The notes: generated from the sequence alone by a model not told the origin. A stretch of DNA of 64,000 nt from Pararhizobium qamdonense (GCF_029277445.1 NZ_CP119566.1:3908001-3972000), one strand, 5' to 3'; positions 36,269 to 46,531 are shown, counted from the first letter of the stretch. Translations and numbers: made by a program.

Positions 36269-37309
36269 ATGACGAAATTTAAGCTCGAGTATATCTGGCT
36301 CGACGGATATACCCCGGTCCCGAACCTTCGCGGTAAGACACAGGTCAAGGAATTTGACGCATTTCCGGCGCTCGAGCAGCTGCCGCTCTGGGGTTTTGAC
36401 GGCTCCTCGACGCTGCAGGCCGAAGGCCGCAGCTCCGATTGCGTGCTGAAGCCCGTTGCGATCTATCCCGATCCGGCCCGCACCAACGGCGCGCTCGTCA
36501 TGTGCGAAGTGATGATGCCCGATGGCGTCACCCCGCACTCCTCCAACAGCCGCGCCACCATCCTCGACGACGAAGGTACATGGTTCGGCTTCGAGCAGGA
36601 ATATTTCTTCTACAAGAACGGCCGCCCGCTCGGCTTCCCGGAAACCGGTTATCCGGCTCCGCAGGGTCCGTATTACACCGGCGTCGGCTATTCGAGCGTT
36701 GGCGATATCGCCCGCAAGATCGTCGAAGAGCATCTCGATCTCTGCCTTGCCGCCGGCATCAACCATGAAGGCATCAATGCCGAAGTGGCCAAGGGCCAGT
36801 GGGAATTCCAGATTTTCGGCAAGGGCTCCAAGCGCGCCGCCGACGAAATCTGGATGGCCCGCTATCTCCTGCAGCGCCTGACGGAAAAATACGGCATCGA
36901 CATCGAATTCCATTGCAAGCCGCTTGGCGATACCGACTGGAACGGCTCGGGCATGCATGCCAACTTCTCGACCAAGTACATGCGCGAAGTCGGCGGCAAG
37001 GAATATTTCGAGGCGCTGATGGCTGCTTTCGAAAAGAACCTTCTCGACCATATCGCCGTTTACGGCCCGGACAACGACAAGCGCCTGACCGGCAAACATG
37101 AAACTGCACCGTGGAACAAGTTCTCCTACGGCGTTGCTGACCGTGGTGCTTCGATCCGCGTTCCGCATTCCTTCGTCAACAACGGCTACAAGGGCTATCT
37201 GGAAGACCGCCGCCCGAACAGCCAGGGCTGCCCCTACCAGATCGCTTCGCAGATCCTGAAGACGATTGCCGAAGTTCCGGCTGCAGGCAGCGTTTCCGCC
37301 GCCGCTTAA
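36269..37309 (+). CDS. glnII: Glutamine synthetase type II
   Basis: The product is 346 aa from the ATG at 36269 (M-T-K-F-K-L-E-Y-I-W-L-D-G-Y); an open frame from 35843 would run through the promoter and is rejected. It is the eukaryote-like GSII found in rhizobia, forming glutamine from glutamate and ammonium with ATP. Family motifs are W-G-F-D-G-S-S-T, G-F-E-Q-E-Y-F and N-G-S-G-M-H-A-N-F-S-T. GAGAGG is upstream. Regulation by the sigma-54 site and GstI is likely. Confidence 0.97.
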   Translation: MTKFKLEYIWLDGYTPVPNLRGKTQVKEFDAFPALEQLPLWGFDGSSTLQAEGRSSDCVLKPVAIYPDPARTNGALVMCEVMMPDGVTPHSSNSRATILDDEGTWFGFEQEYFFYKNGRPLGFPETGYPAPQGPYYTGVGYSSVGDIARKIVEEHLDLCLAAGINHEGINAEVAKGQWEFQIFGKGSKRAADEIWMARYLLQRLTEKYGIDIEFHCKPLGDTDWNGSGMHANFSTKYMREVGGKEYFEALMAAFEKNLLDHIAVYGPDNDKRLTGKHETAPWNKFSYGVADRGASIRVPHSFVNNGYKGYLEDRRPNSQGCPYQIASQILKTIAEVPAAGSVSAAA

Positions 37310-37337
37310 GATCGATATCTTCGCCCAAGTGCACAGT

Positions 37338-37368
37338 CATGGCGCCGCCCCACACGGGCGGCGCCATG
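37338..37368 (+). terminator. Strong GC hairpin after glnII
   Basis: CATGGCGCCGCCC (37338-37350) and GGGCGGCGCCATG (37356-37368) form a perfect 13-bp stem with loop CACAC, 29 bp after the stop. No T-tract follows, so it may act as mRNA 3' stabiliser or factor-aided terminator. Confidence 0.6.
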
Positions 37369-37539
37369 ATCATATCTGGCGGCGGGTTTTCCGGCTCTCC
37401 CTAACCGGATGAAGGCTGTCGCCGCGACCCTGGTGCCGTCTACCGCAGATGCAATAGGCCAATTCCCGCACTGGTATTCCAGCCGGGCCGTGACTAAGTG
37501 TACGGCTGAGAGCGCCGAAGATCCTGACGGGGTGTATTC

Positions 37540-38760
37540 ATGCAAGTTCCATCCAGCGCCACTGCCGGCCTGCACCAAGAAGCCGCCGATGCACCACTTG
37601 GCGATAGCAGCGGCGTCATCGAATGGCTGATGACAGAGACGCGCGACGATCGTTTCATCGACAATATCTTTGTCGAAATGTGCGAAAGGCTCAACCGGGC
37701 CGGCATCCCGGTCTCGCGGGGCACGCTGCATTTCCGCATCCTTCACCCGCAATGGCTGGGTGCCCGCATCCTTTGGCAGCGGGGCATGAAGGAGGGGGAT
37801 ATCCAGACCTTCGGCTTTGCCATTGAAGACAGCGACCGGTACCGCAACCGTCCGGTCAACGAGATCCATTCCGGCGCGCAGATCGTTCGCCAGCGGCTGG
37901 AGCCCGCATTCTCCGTCAACGCCCCGCCCTACACGCTCTATGACGAATTGCGCGCGCAAGGCCATACGGATTACATTGCCTGGCCGCTTAAGCACACGCT
38001 GGGCAAGCAGCATATCATCACCTTTGGCAGCGACAGGCCCGGCGGGTTCAGCGATGACGATATTGCCGCGCTGTCCGATCTTTTGCCCGCCTTCGCGCTG
38101 GTGAGCGAAATCCGCCTGAAGAACCGGCTTGCCCGCACCCTGCTTGAAACCTATGTCGGCCCGCATGCCAGCGAACAGATTCTGGCCGGCGCCACCACCC
38201 GCGGCAGCGGCGTGACGGTGGGTGCGGCAATCCTGATCTGCGATCTTCGCGACTTCACCGGCATTTCCGACATGTGGCCGCGCGACGATGTCATCGAACT
38301 GCTCAATGGCTATTTCGATGCGATGGCCGAGCCGATCGAGCGGCATGGTGGCGAAATCCTGAAATTCATGGGCGACGGCCTGCTGGCGATCTTCCCGCTC
38401 AGCAACACGAACGCCAGCCGCGATCTGCTTGCGGCAATCCGCGAGGCGCAGACCGCGATGGCGGCGCTGAATGAAGAAAACGTCAAGAAAGGCCACGAGC
38501 CGTTGGGTTACGGCATCGGCGTGCATGTGGGCGATGTGATGTATGGCAATATCGGGTCGCGCAGCCGTCTCGATTTCACGGTCATCGGCCCGACGGTCAA
38601 CGTCGCCTCACGGCTTGAAAGCCTCACCAAGGAGATCAAGCGGCCAGTCCTCTTGTCGCGGGCCTTCGTTGAGATCGCCGGATGCGAAGCCAAGATGGAA
38701 AATGTCGGCTCCCACCTTCTGCGGGGTCTCAGTGAACCGATCGACGTCTTCGCCTTCTGA
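37540..38760 (+). CDS. Class III adenylate/guanylate cyclase
   Basis: The 406-aa product has no membrane helix. An N-terminal region (about 1-200) of unrecognised sensor type precedes a class III cyclase domain (about 225-400). Metal-binding Asp235 (L-I-C-D-L-R-D-F-T) and Asp279 (K-F-M-G-D-G-L-L-A-I-F) are both present, as is the N-V-A-S-R-L-E-S-L transition-state segment. Rhizobia carry many such enzymes. It converges on exoQ with a 3-bp gap. The trigger and the target of its cyclic nucleotide are unknown. Confidence 0.92.
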   Translation: MQVPSSATAGLHQEAADAPLGDSSGVIEWLMTETRDDRFIDNIFVEMCERLNRAGIPVSRGTLHFRILHPQWLGARILWQRGMKEGDIQTFGFAIEDSDRYRNRPVNEIHSGAQIVRQRLEPAFSVNAPPYTLYDELRAQGHTDYIAWPLKHTLGKQHIITFGSDRPGGFSDDDIAALSDLLPAFALVSEIRLKNRLARTLLETYVGPHASEQILAGATTRGSGVTVGAAILICDLRDFTGISDMWPRDDVIELLNGYFDAMAEPIERHGGEILKFMGDGLLAIFPLSNTNASRDLLAAIREAQTAMAALNEENVKKGHEPLGYGIGVHVGDVMYGNIGSRSRLDFTVIGPTVNVASRLESLTKEIKRPVLLSRAFVEIAGCEAKMENVGSHLLRGLSEPIDVFAF

Positions 38761-38763
38761 ATG

Positions 38764-40068
38764 CTATCGGTAAGGATAGACGGAACCGGCAGCCAGCGGA
38801 TGCGCCAATGACTGCACGGCATCCCCTGAAAACACCGGGGATGGTGTTGACGCGCTCTGCGGCGCCGGCAAGGTCAGCTTTCCAGCAGTGATATAGAGCA
38901 GGAACGAACCGATCTGATAGGGAAAGATGACGTCGATTTCGGCAAAGGACCGCACGAACAAAAGCGCGGAAATACCGAACAGGACAAGCGATTCATAACC
39001 GTGCTGTTGGGTCAAGACCCTTTTCAAATGACCGAACAGGCCGGAGAGAAACAGGCCGGTCAACAGAAGCAGGCCGACCGCGCCCAGTTCTACCATGGTT
39101 TCGATGTAGGTATTGTGGAAATGAAAGCCGCCGCGCGAGCCGATGAAAAACTCTTCCCATAGCCGTTCGGCCTCTGAAAAACCCCGTACCCAATAGGCCT
39201 GATAGCCGATTCCGATCACCGGCGAGGCACGCGCGGCCTCGATCCCCTGCTGCCAGAGATAGGTCCGGCCGGTCAGCGTCGAATCCTTGCCGAATGCACC
39301 GAGAACGCTGTCGATTGCGCCGCCATAGATAGCTGCGATTACGGTGATGGTCCCGAATATGGTGGCAGCGATGAACAGCAGCTTGCGGCTTTTGGGCGGC
39401 AGCAGCGAAAATACCTGCATGCCGACGGTCAACCCCAGGACTGCGGCCGTCGTGAGAACCGAAGTGGCCGACTGGGACGCATAGAGACAATAGGCGGCCA
39501 GCAGGCCGACGACGCTGCAGACCGGGAGCCAGACCCTCCGCTGTTTGAGCAGGATGACGGCGGCAAAACAGAAGAACACCGCGAGCGACGCATAAAAACC
39601 CAGCTGGTTCTTGGAATCAAACGCCCCGACGAAACTGACGGTCCCATCCAGCGGATCGAAATGATAAACGCCAAACAGCATGGAATAGGCGAGTACAACC
39701 CCGGCACCCGTAACCGAGCCGAGCGTCAAGGTTTTCACATCCAGCGCCCGCATGGCAATCAGCGCGCAGATCACATGGGTGAGATATTGCACCCCCGCTC
39801 TTGCCGTGGTGCCTGGCGCTGCCGACCAGAAGACCGAGAGCAGGGCAAAAATCGCGAAGGCGAAGATCCAGACATATTTGACGTAATTTCCGAGTGCACG
39901 CCGGTAATCGACCAGCACCAGGGGCAGCCAGACGGCATAATAGAGCAGGATCGAGATTTGGCCGAAACGCCCGGAATAGGCGAAGACGAAATAGGAAACT
40001 GTCAGGGCGAAAACCCCATAGAGGAGGTTTTCGCCCGATTTCACCAGACTGGCCTTGGCAATCTTCAT
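38764..40068 (-). CDS. exoQ: Succinoglycan polymerase-like protein ExoQ
   Basis: The 434-aa product is a multi-span membrane protein (about 10-11 helices) of the Wzy/O-antigen ligase type. A large periplasmic loop carries G-I-G-Y-Q-A-Y-W-V-R-G and H-F-H-N-T-Y-I-E-T-M-V-E-L-G, the family signature. ExoQ is needed to make high-molecular-weight succinoglycan in Sinorhizobium. It ends the exoYFQ unit. No exoZ follows, unlike in S. meliloti. Confidence 0.93.
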   Translation of the reverse strand: MKIAKASLVKSGENLLYGVFALTVSYFVFAYSGRFGQISILLYYAVWLPLVLVDYRRALGNYVKYVWIFAFAIFALLSVFWSAAPGTTARAGVQYLTHVICALIAMRALDVKTLTLGSVTGAGVVLAYSMLFGVYHFDPLDGTVSFVGAFDSKNQLGFYASLAVFFCFAAVILLKQRRVWLPVCSVVGLLAAYCLYASQSATSVLTTAAVLGLTVGMQVFSLLPPKSRKLLFIAATIFGTITVIAAIYGGAIDSVLGAFGKDSTLTGRTYLWQQGIEAARASPVIGIGYQAYWVRGFSEAERLWEEFFIGSRGGFHFHNTYIETMVELGAVGLLLLTGLFLSGLFGHLKRVLTQQHGYESLVLFGISALLFVRSFAEIDVIFPYQIGSFLLYITAGKLTLPAPQSASTPSPVFSGDAVQSLAHPLAAGSVYPYR

Positions 40069-40078
40069 CCCGACCGCC

Positions 40079-41353
40079 CTATTGCGTATTGAGGGACGGT
40101 TCGACCTTCACCACATCACCGGGCTGCACGGGCGTGCCTTCGTCGGCCGCAATCCTCTTGGACTTGCCGTCCTTCTGGCGGATGATGGAATAATTGATAT
40201 CGACGGCGCTGCCCGGCTTGGGCGTCAGGGATGCATCGGCCGACTGCACCAGCGCTTCCGTCATCAGGTCGCGGCTGGTCACCAGCTTCAGCGCCAGCGT
40301 GTCCAGTTCCGCTTCGGTATTCTGCAGTTCCTGGGCGAGCTGTGCGTCCCAGTCGTTGCGCAGATTGGTTTCGTCCTGGCTCGCCTTGCTGACATCCTGC
40401 TTCGCTTTCAGCGACGCGGTATCGATATCGAGCAAGGCTGCCTGCAGGTCCGCGATCCGCTGCTCGACGGCAAGCTTGCGGGCGCTGAGCGCCAGGCCCT
40501 TTTCCGCCAGCACATCGACACGGCCTTTGTCCTCGACAACGAGGTCCAGCTGCCGGGTCTGCGTGACCGACTTTTTGCCGAGCGCGTCGATTTCATTCTG
40601 CAGCAAGGATTTCAGTTCGGCGAGCGCCGTGAGCTGCAGCTTCTGCCGCTTGTCGCGCGACACCATCAATGCCTTTTCGCTTTCCAGCAGAGCGGCGGCT
40701 TCGGTGACGCCCTTCAACTCGGCGGGCATGGCGATGTCACTCTTTTCGGCAATCTCGGCCTGCAAGCGGGCACGGCGCACGAGAAGCCGGTTCCGTTCGG
40801 TGATCCGCACCGAGGAGTCACCCTGCGCATTGATGAAATCGCGCGCAAACCGCTGGCCATTTTCGGCCCGGCGCAGGCCACCACCCAGGCTGACGGCCTT
40901 GAGGACCGTCATATCGGGCGCGAACGGATATTCACCCGGCGTTTGGACCTCACCTGCAAGATAGATCGGCCGGTATTGCGCAAGCTCGACGGAAGCGGAC
41001 GGGCGATCGGGCAGGCCGAACAGCTTTTGCAACTGCAATCCGACTTCGTCGGCAATCTCCGATGTGGTCTTGCCGGACGCCGGCATCGTGCCGAGGAACG
41101 GCAGCGAGATGCCGCCGGATGCGCCGACCGTATAGTCGCCGCTGATCGCCGACCAATCCCGAACGGTTCCTTCCGCCGTCTGCCATTCCGCAACGCGGAT
41201 CCGCAGCTTATCCATGGCACCAAGCGTATAATCGCCGGCGATGGCTGCATGGATGCCTGAAACGCCGATGGCGATGACGAGTGCGGAAAGACGCACAGCA
41301 CCCCGGGCTTTTCGGCCGAGGGCTGGAAGTCCCTTGCAAAGACTTCTGTTCAT
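40079..41353 (-). CDS. exoF: Succinoglycan export protein ExoF (Wza-like)
   Basis: The 424-aa product has an N-terminal signal-anchor and then a polysaccharide export domain (Y-T-L-G-A-M-D-K-L-R-I-R-V-A-E-W, Y-T-V-G-A-S-G-G-I-S-L-P-F-L-G-T-M-P). A long coiled-coil middle (about 170-360) follows. A second domain is near the C-terminus. It is the periplasmic/outer-membrane export partner of ExoP. It is placed between exoY and exoQ as in Sinorhizobium. Confidence 0.94.
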   Translation of the reverse strand: MNRSLCKGLPALGRKARGAVRLSALVIAIGVSGIHAAIAGDYTLGAMDKLRIRVAEWQTAEGTVRDWSAISGDYTVGASGGISLPFLGTMPASGKTTSEIADEVGLQLQKLFGLPDRPSASVELAQYRPIYLAGEVQTPGEYPFAPDMTVLKAVSLGGGLRRAENGQRFARDFINAQGDSSVRITERNRLLVRRARLQAEIAEKSDIAMPAELKGVTEAAALLESEKALMVSRDKRQKLQLTALAELKSLLQNEIDALGKKSVTQTRQLDLVVEDKGRVDVLAEKGLALSARKLAVEQRIADLQAALLDIDTASLKAKQDVSKASQDETNLRNDWDAQLAQELQNTEAELDTLALKLVTSRDLMTEALVQSADASLTPKPGSAVDINYSIIRQKDGKSKRIAADEGTPVQPGDVVKVEPSLNTQ

Positions 41354-41423
41354 GAAATTTCCTCACTTAACAAGGCCGATCCCGGCATGACGACGGAAGC
41401 GGCATTCACGCTGATGACTGTGA

Positions 41424-42104
41424 TCAGTAACTGCCCTTGGACAGGCAGACAGCAGGAATTGTCTTGGCAACGATGACCACATCGTTGAGCAGCGACCAGT
41501 TGGTCACATAATGCGTATCGAAGGCGATACGGGCGGCATAGGACACGTCGTTGCGGCCGCTGACCTGCCACAGACCCGTCAGACCGGGGCGCGACTTCAG
41601 ATAGAAGACGGCGGAGTGTTCGTAAAGCTCGAGCTCGTCTTCAACGACCGGACGCGGACCGACAACGCTCATTTCACCGCGAATGATATTGAGGAGCTGC
41701 GGCAGCTCATCAAGGCTCAGCTTGCGCAGGACGCTGCCCACGACTGTGACGCGGGGATCGTCCTGGAGTTTGCGTGTTGCCTGCCACTCCTCATAGGCCT
41801 TGGGATTCTTGTGCAGATGGTCCTGCAGGATCTTGTCGGCATCCGGCGCCATCGTCCGGAACTTGAGGCAATGGAAGAAACGGCCGTTATGGCCGACGCG
41901 GCGATGTCCGTAAAACACCTTGCCGCCATCGGAAAACTTCACCAGCGCCATCAAAAGCAGAAAGAGCGGGCTGAAGATGATGAGCGCCATGGATGCGGCG
42001 AAGATGTCGAAACCTCTTTTGGATATTCCCCCTATCGGCCGGTGTCCCCCGGATTGGATAGTCGTAAAATACGGCGAGCTTGCCGATCTGGTCGCAGACT
42101 TCAT
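41424..42104 (-). CDS. exoY: Undecaprenyl-phosphate galactosephosphotransferase ExoY
   Basis: The product is 226 aa from the ATG at 42104 (M-K-S-A-T-R-S-A), the length of Sinorhizobium ExoY; 5 extra in-frame residues are possible from 42119. It starts succinoglycan by moving galactose-1-phosphate onto the lipid carrier. One membrane segment (about 30-55) and the bacterial sugar-transferase core ([40 protein letters not shown]) are clear. Confidence 0.97.
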   Translation of the reverse strand: MKSATRSASSPYFTTIQSGGHRPIGGISKRGFDIFAASMALIIFSPLFLLLMALVKFSDGGKVFYGHRRVGHNGRFFHCLKFRTMAPDADKILQDHLHKNPKAYEEWQATRKLQDDPRVTVVGSVLRKLSLDELPQLLNIIRGEMSVVGPRPVVEDELELYEHSAVFYLKSRPGLTGLWQVSGRNDVSYAARIAFDTHYVTNWSLLNDVVIVAKTIPAVCLSKGSY

Positions 42105-42908
42105 GGGAGAAAACTCCATTCGGGTTGGCGATTGGTCGGGTTCCCAGTGCGAACCGGGATCAATTTCATGTGAGAGTGTAGAGGGAGAATGAGATTTTTA
42201 AAGGCAACTTTCGCCCCGGCCGGGCGGTGCAAGGCAACTGCGGCCAAGATCAACGCCAAGGACACATTTTCGGTTACTGAAGAACCCGCTAATGTATAAA
42301 ATCTCGAAACAAAAAAATGGGAATAAATCGATTTACACTGGAAATCTTCAGTTCATCTGCGGCATCAGGCGATTTATAGACATAAGGCTGACGGGCCCGA
42401 TATTTGGAAAAGCTTATCAAGAGGAAAAAATGCGGATTTTATTTTCCCCGCGGTAAAAATATTGCAGCGCAGCATTAATTTTGCACTGCACCTCATTTCA
42501 TTCGAAATCGCTAATTTTGTAACAAAAGTTGATTGCGAAGCGGAGCTTATCCACCACCAGCGGATAGGCTCATGGCGAAATACATCCCATGAGCGCAATC
42601 ATATGGCAATGCATCTCCAAATGTGGCCGAACCCCGGCGCCTGCCTTTGTCGCATCAAAAATGCCGGGTACCTACGGCCAAATTAGGCTCTATCTCCCCA
42701 AAAATGTTCAGGTTGCTCAGCAATCGATAGATGATTTTAAATGCGGGCTAAGAATTCCCGCGTTAAATGACGTAATTGTAATGAAATAAGGTGCCGTTGC
42801 ACGATTGAACCGGCAATGCATGTTCGATATGTTAATAAATGCCTATGAGGATAAGGTGAATTTTTCAATGACATCCGCAAATCAAGACAGAATATTGAGG
42901 ATAATCTG
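42105..42908. promoter_or_regulatory. AT-rich exoY/exoX divergent control region
   Basis: This gene-free interval of about 800 bp is strongly AT-rich, particularly from 42290 to 42900. It separates exoY and exoX, which face away from each other. In Sinorhizobium this is the target of MucR, ExoR/ExoS-ChvI and other regulators. Open frames of 60-75 codons here have no ribosome sites. No consensus sites are claimed. Confidence 0.5.
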
Positions 42909-43196
42909 ATGTTTGCACCGCGGGTGTTCGTCAGCATGATCGGGGCGTTGGCCGTTTTTGCCATCGTGACCTTCATCCTGACCGGTTCAGCCTGGACGAC
43001 AGCCTGGCAAACGCTGGTCTGTGCGGTGCTTGTGCAAGCCGGATATTTTGTTGCCGTCCTGTTTCTGGTGTCCAAGGAAGCCCGCGACCGCCGCAACGCG
43101 GCGCAGCGCCCGTCGCCTGCTTCTGCGTTGCCCGTCGAAGACAAGGAACCGAAGACCATTCGCGTCACCAACAATCACGGTCATTTCAATTCCTGA
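42909..43196 (+). CDS. exoX: Exopolysaccharide inhibitor ExoX
   Basis: The 95-aa product has two membrane helices (about 5-27 and 34-56) and a hydrophilic tail, like Sinorhizobium ExoX, a small inner-membrane protein that lowers succinoglycan production, probably through ExoY. The ratio of exoX to exoY controls output, so the shared upstream region matters. GAGGATAATC precedes the ATG. Confidence 0.85.
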   Translation: MFAPRVFVSMIGALAVFAIVTFILTGSAWTTAWQTLVCAVLVQAGYFVAVLFLVSKEARDRRNAAQRPSPASALPVEDKEPKTIRVTNNHGHFNS

Positions 43197-43346
43197 TTGG
43201 CGCCTCGACGGAGCGTTTTTCCTCGGTTCCACTGATCCTGCATTTCTTTCTGCAAGCCCTCCCTTCTTCGCACCTGCAATATCGCGCCTTGCCGCCTGTG
43301 CTCTCCCGAACTAGGTTCGGCGCCACAGCGATGAAGGAATGCGATC

Positions 43347-44360
43347 ATGAAACCGAATGCCGATGTCTGCGTCATCATCGCCGCGAAGAACGCGGCCGCA
43401 ACGATCGGGCGGGCCATCATGTCGGCGCTTGCAGAGCCGGAAACCGCCGAGGTCATCGTCGTTGATGATGGCTCCAGCGACGGCACCGCCGATGCCTCCA
43501 GGGCTGCCAGCGATGGCAGCGGCCGGCTGACAGTCGCCCGGTTCGAGATCAACAAAGGGCCGGCTGCGGCGCGCAACCATGCCATTGCAATCTCCAAGGC
43601 CCCGGTACTGGCTATTCTCGATGCGGATGATTTCTTCTTTCCCGGGCGGCTGAGCCAGCTTCTGGCGCAGACGGATTGGGATTTCGTTGCCGACAATATT
43701 GCTTTTGTCGATGAGGAGACGGCGCGGGAGGCGCATCTGCGGCTGGAAAGCTTTGCTGCGGCACCGCGTATCTTGACGCTTGGCGAATTCATCGAAGGCA
43801 ATATCTCCCAGCGCGGTGTGCGGCGTGGGGAGATCGGATTTCTGAAACCGCTGATGCGGCGCGAATTTCTCGATACACATCAGCTCCGCTATCAGGAAAG
43901 CCTCAGGCTGGGCGAGGATTACGATCTCTATGCCCGCGCGCTGACCAAAGGCGCGCGCTACAAGATCATCCACAGCGTCGGGTACGGCGCCGTCGTGCGC
44001 GGCGATTCTCTGAGCGGCAGTCACCGCACGATCGACCTGAAGCGGCTTTATGAGGCCGACCGGGCGATTCTTGCCGAGGCGGACCTCCCCCCACAGGCAA
44101 GGGCGCTGATTGCCCAGCACGAACAGCATATTCGCGGGCGCTATGAACTGAGGGAATTTCTCGACATCAAGCGGCAGTCCGGCGCAAAAGCGGCGCTACT
44201 GCATGCGCTTGGCCGTCCCGCCGCCATTGGGGCCATCGCCAGCGGGATCTTTGCCGACAAGACAGAGCGCTTCCGGCAGAAACCAGATGCAGCGCCGGTG
44301 GCGCTGGGCGGCTCAGGGGGACTTCGCTATCTGCTGCAACCGCCATCAGACGCCCGTTAG
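43347..44360 (+). CDS. exoU: Succinoglycan glucosyltransferase ExoU
   Basis: The 337-aa product is a family 2 glycosyltransferase (V-C-V-I-I-A-A-K-N-A-A-A-T-I, V-I-V-V-D-D-G-S-S-D-G-T-A-D-A, A-I-L-D-A-D-D-F). ExoU adds the sixth sugar, a beta-1,6-linked glucose, to the octasaccharide unit. It faces away from exoV, with which it converges. Assignment as ExoU is by order in the cluster (exoX-exoU) and by the convergent exoV. Confidence 0.88.
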   Translation: MKPNADVCVIIAAKNAAATIGRAIMSALAEPETAEVIVVDDGSSDGTADASRAASDGSGRLTVARFEINKGPAAARNHAIAISKAPVLAILDADDFFFPGRLSQLLAQTDWDFVADNIAFVDEETAREAHLRLESFAAAPRILTLGEFIEGNISQRGVRRGEIGFLKPLMRREFLDTHQLRYQESLRLGEDYDLYARALTKGARYKIIHSVGYGAVVRGDSLSGSHRTIDLKRLYEADRAILAEADLPPQARALIAQHEQHIRGRYELREFLDIKRQSGAKAALLHALGRPAAIGAIASGIFADKTERFRQKPDAAPVALGGSGGLRYLLQPPSDAR

Positions 44361-44399
44361 GGCAGGCCTGATGGCGCGGTACGGGGCGCGATCGAAACC

Positions 44400-45350
44400 C
44401 TAGAAGTAATCGCGGCGCACGCCATCGAGAACCTCGACAAAGCGTTCCTTGCGCTCCGACAGAGCGTGATCGGCGCTCAGCTGCGGAGTGGCGCGTGCCG
44501 CCTGCCAGAGAGACAGGGTCGAGGGCGCGGCCAAAACCTGTTTGGCGGCAACCCGCAGCGAGGTCTGCTTGGGATCGCGCACAGCGACCATGACGCTTTC
44601 GTCGATCTCACGCTTGTTCGGATCATCGAGCGCCGGCTGGTGCGCGTCGAAATCGACACCCCAGAATTTTGCGCCCTTGATGATGGCTTCGGCCCGGCTG
44701 GACACCGGAACATGGCGCGGACGGTAGACGACGCCGACCGTATGGGCCCAATCGTTCCATTTGAAGCTGTTGATGCTGCTGGAGGTGGTCACCGCCACCC
44801 ACGGCACGCGAAAAGCATCGGCCAGGATCGCGCCGTGCATCGATTCCGCCACGATCATCTCCGACTGGGCAATCTGGCGGATGACATCCTTCGCCTCGCC
44901 GCGCGGATCGATGTAATGCAGGCCGACCGTCTGGCAGATGGAGGGCCACATGCCGGCAATCGCCGATTCCCAATGGGGCACGAAGCTTTTCTTGTAGAGC
45001 TTCGGCAAGCCTTTGAACTCGGGCATCTCGGCGACCATGACGGCCGGATCGATAATGCCGAGCTTGGGATCAACGCCGACTTTTTGCGCCGTCAACGGTC
45101 CACGGACGCAGCGGATGTCCCATTCGCTGCTGTCGGCCATTTCAGGCAGGGAGCCGTAGCCAAAGCCGCTGCCGAGCACCAGCTTGTGCCGCTCCTTTGG
45201 CAAAAGCGCGCGGTTCAGGACCGTGCCGACCCCGACAAGAAGGGTTTCTGGACGAACATCGCGAAATCCCGGAATGAGAAAATCCCAGAGCCAGAGGTTG
45301 AGATCGTCGCCGAAATTTCCGTGAGCGGATTCCCAATAATACGGGTCCAT
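44400..45350 (-). CDS. exoV: Succinoglycan pyruvyltransferase ExoV
   Basis: The 316-aa product belongs to the polysaccharide pyruvyl transferase family (G-N-F-G-D-D-L-N-L-W-L-W-D, V-A-E-S-M-H-G-A-I-L-A-D-A-F). It places the pyruvate ketal on the terminal glucose. It shares the leftward arm with exoW upstream (100-bp gap). Confidence 0.93.
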   Translation of the reverse strand: MDPYYWESAHGNFGDDLNLWLWDFLIPGFRDVRPETLLVGVGTVLNRALLPKERHKLVLGSGFGYGSLPEMADSSEWDIRCVRGPLTAQKVGVDPKLGIIDPAVMVAEMPEFKGLPKLYKKSFVPHWESAIAGMWPSICQTVGLHYIDPRGEAKDVIRQIAQSEMIVAESMHGAILADAFRVPWVAVTTSSSINSFKWNDWAHTVGVVYRPRHVPVSSRAEAIIKGAKFWGVDFDAHQPALDDPNKREIDESVMVAVRDPKQTSLRVAAKQVLAAPSTLSLWQAARATPQLSADHALSERKERFVEVLDGVRRDYF

Positions 45351-45450
45351 GACTGTCTCCTACATGCGTTTGCAAGGAATTGCGGATGCGTGGCGGGCCG
45401 GCCGCCAGGCGCGTCAATGGGCGCGGCAAAAAATGCTGCACCTGCGAAGG

Positions 45451-46410
45451 CTAGCGTGATAACTTGCCCACGGCAAGCTGAAGCGCGCTTTGCAGAAGCT
45501 TCGGATCACGCCAGGCCCAGCGGGCAAGCAGATTGAACTGCGGCATCTTGCGCCGCTTGATCAGCCGGGCCTGGCTCCAGAGAGCCTGCCGGCGCGCGGT
45601 ATGCTTATACGAATGGATGGACGCGATTTCTGCGGGCTTGCGCAAAAAGCGTCCCTCCAGCGTATCGAGCGCAACCCAGGTGTTGAACTGCTGCGACAGG
45701 AACTGCGGAGAATCGCTATCGATGCTGTGGAAGATGTTGACACCTTCACCGCGCACCGCACCCGGCTCGTTGCAAAGCACGATGCGGTCTGCCGCAATCG
45801 CGCAATCGCAAAAGAACAGCACATCTTCGGCCGCCAGGCGCAGCTCGGCCTCGAAACGCACGGTCTCAAACAGATTGCGCCCGATCACCATGCACGACAG
45901 GTGCAGGAAGCTCCAGTTGCGCAGCATGACCTGCGAAAACTCGGGCACTTCCAGAACCAAGGGCTTTTCGGAAAGCCGGGTGACTTTTTCGGTCTTTTCC
46001 AGCTCGGCCATGTCGAAATGATAGTAGAAGGCATCGCCGCCGGTGATCGACGCCCAGTAGCAATCGGCCGAAAAGCGCGTCATTGTCATCTGCGCATTCT
46101 GCAGGTGGTCCGGTGTCCACAGGTCGTCGGAATCGAGAAAGGCAACAAAATCGGTCTGCGCCGTGACGTTGTCGAGACCGGTGTTGCGCGCGCCGCCTGG
46201 GCCGGCATTGTCCTGCTTGATGACGCGGATGCGCGCCCGCTGTTCTTCGCTCAGGGTTTCAAGATCGGTTTCGATCGGGAAAGGCGACTGGTCGTCAACG
46301 ATGACGATATCGAAATCCTGGTAGGTCTGTGCAAAGACGGAGCCCAAGGCCCGGCTCAGAATTCCTGCCTGTTTCTGGTAGTACGGAATAACAACTGTAA
46401 ACTTCGCCAT
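45451..46410 (-). CDS. exoW: Succinoglycan glucosyltransferase ExoW
   Basis: The 319-aa family 2 glycosyltransferase contains F-T-V-V-I-P-Y-Y-Q-K-Q-A-G-I, D-I-V-I-V-D-D-Q-S-P-F and F-L-D-S-D-D-L-W. ExoW adds the seventh sugar (beta-1,3-glucose). It diverges from exoT across a 121-bp gap, the order found in Sinorhizobium. Confidence 0.92.
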   Translation of the reverse strand: MAKFTVVIPYYQKQAGILSRALGSVFAQTYQDFDIVIVDDQSPFPIETDLETLSEEQRARIRVIKQDNAGPGGARNTGLDNVTAQTDFVAFLDSDDLWTPDHLQNAQMTMTRFSADCYWASITGGDAFYYHFDMAELEKTEKVTRLSEKPLVLEVPEFSQVMLRNWSFLHLSCMVIGRNLFETVRFEAELRLAAEDVLFFCDCAIAADRIVLCNEPGAVRGEGVNIFHSIDSDSPQFLSQQFNTWVALDTLEGRFLRKPAEIASIHSYKHTARRQALWSQARLIKRRKMPQFNLLARWAWRDPKLLQSALQLAVGKLSR

Positions 46411-46531
46411 CTTTTTGCCCCTGCGGTTTTCCTAGAAGGTGCTTCCTGGTTCCTCCCATCAGGTTGCGGCTGCGTGTCGAGCGCGTCTCCTCTGCCCTTG
46501 ATCTCCCCCATTGCCACACAGGATTTACGCC

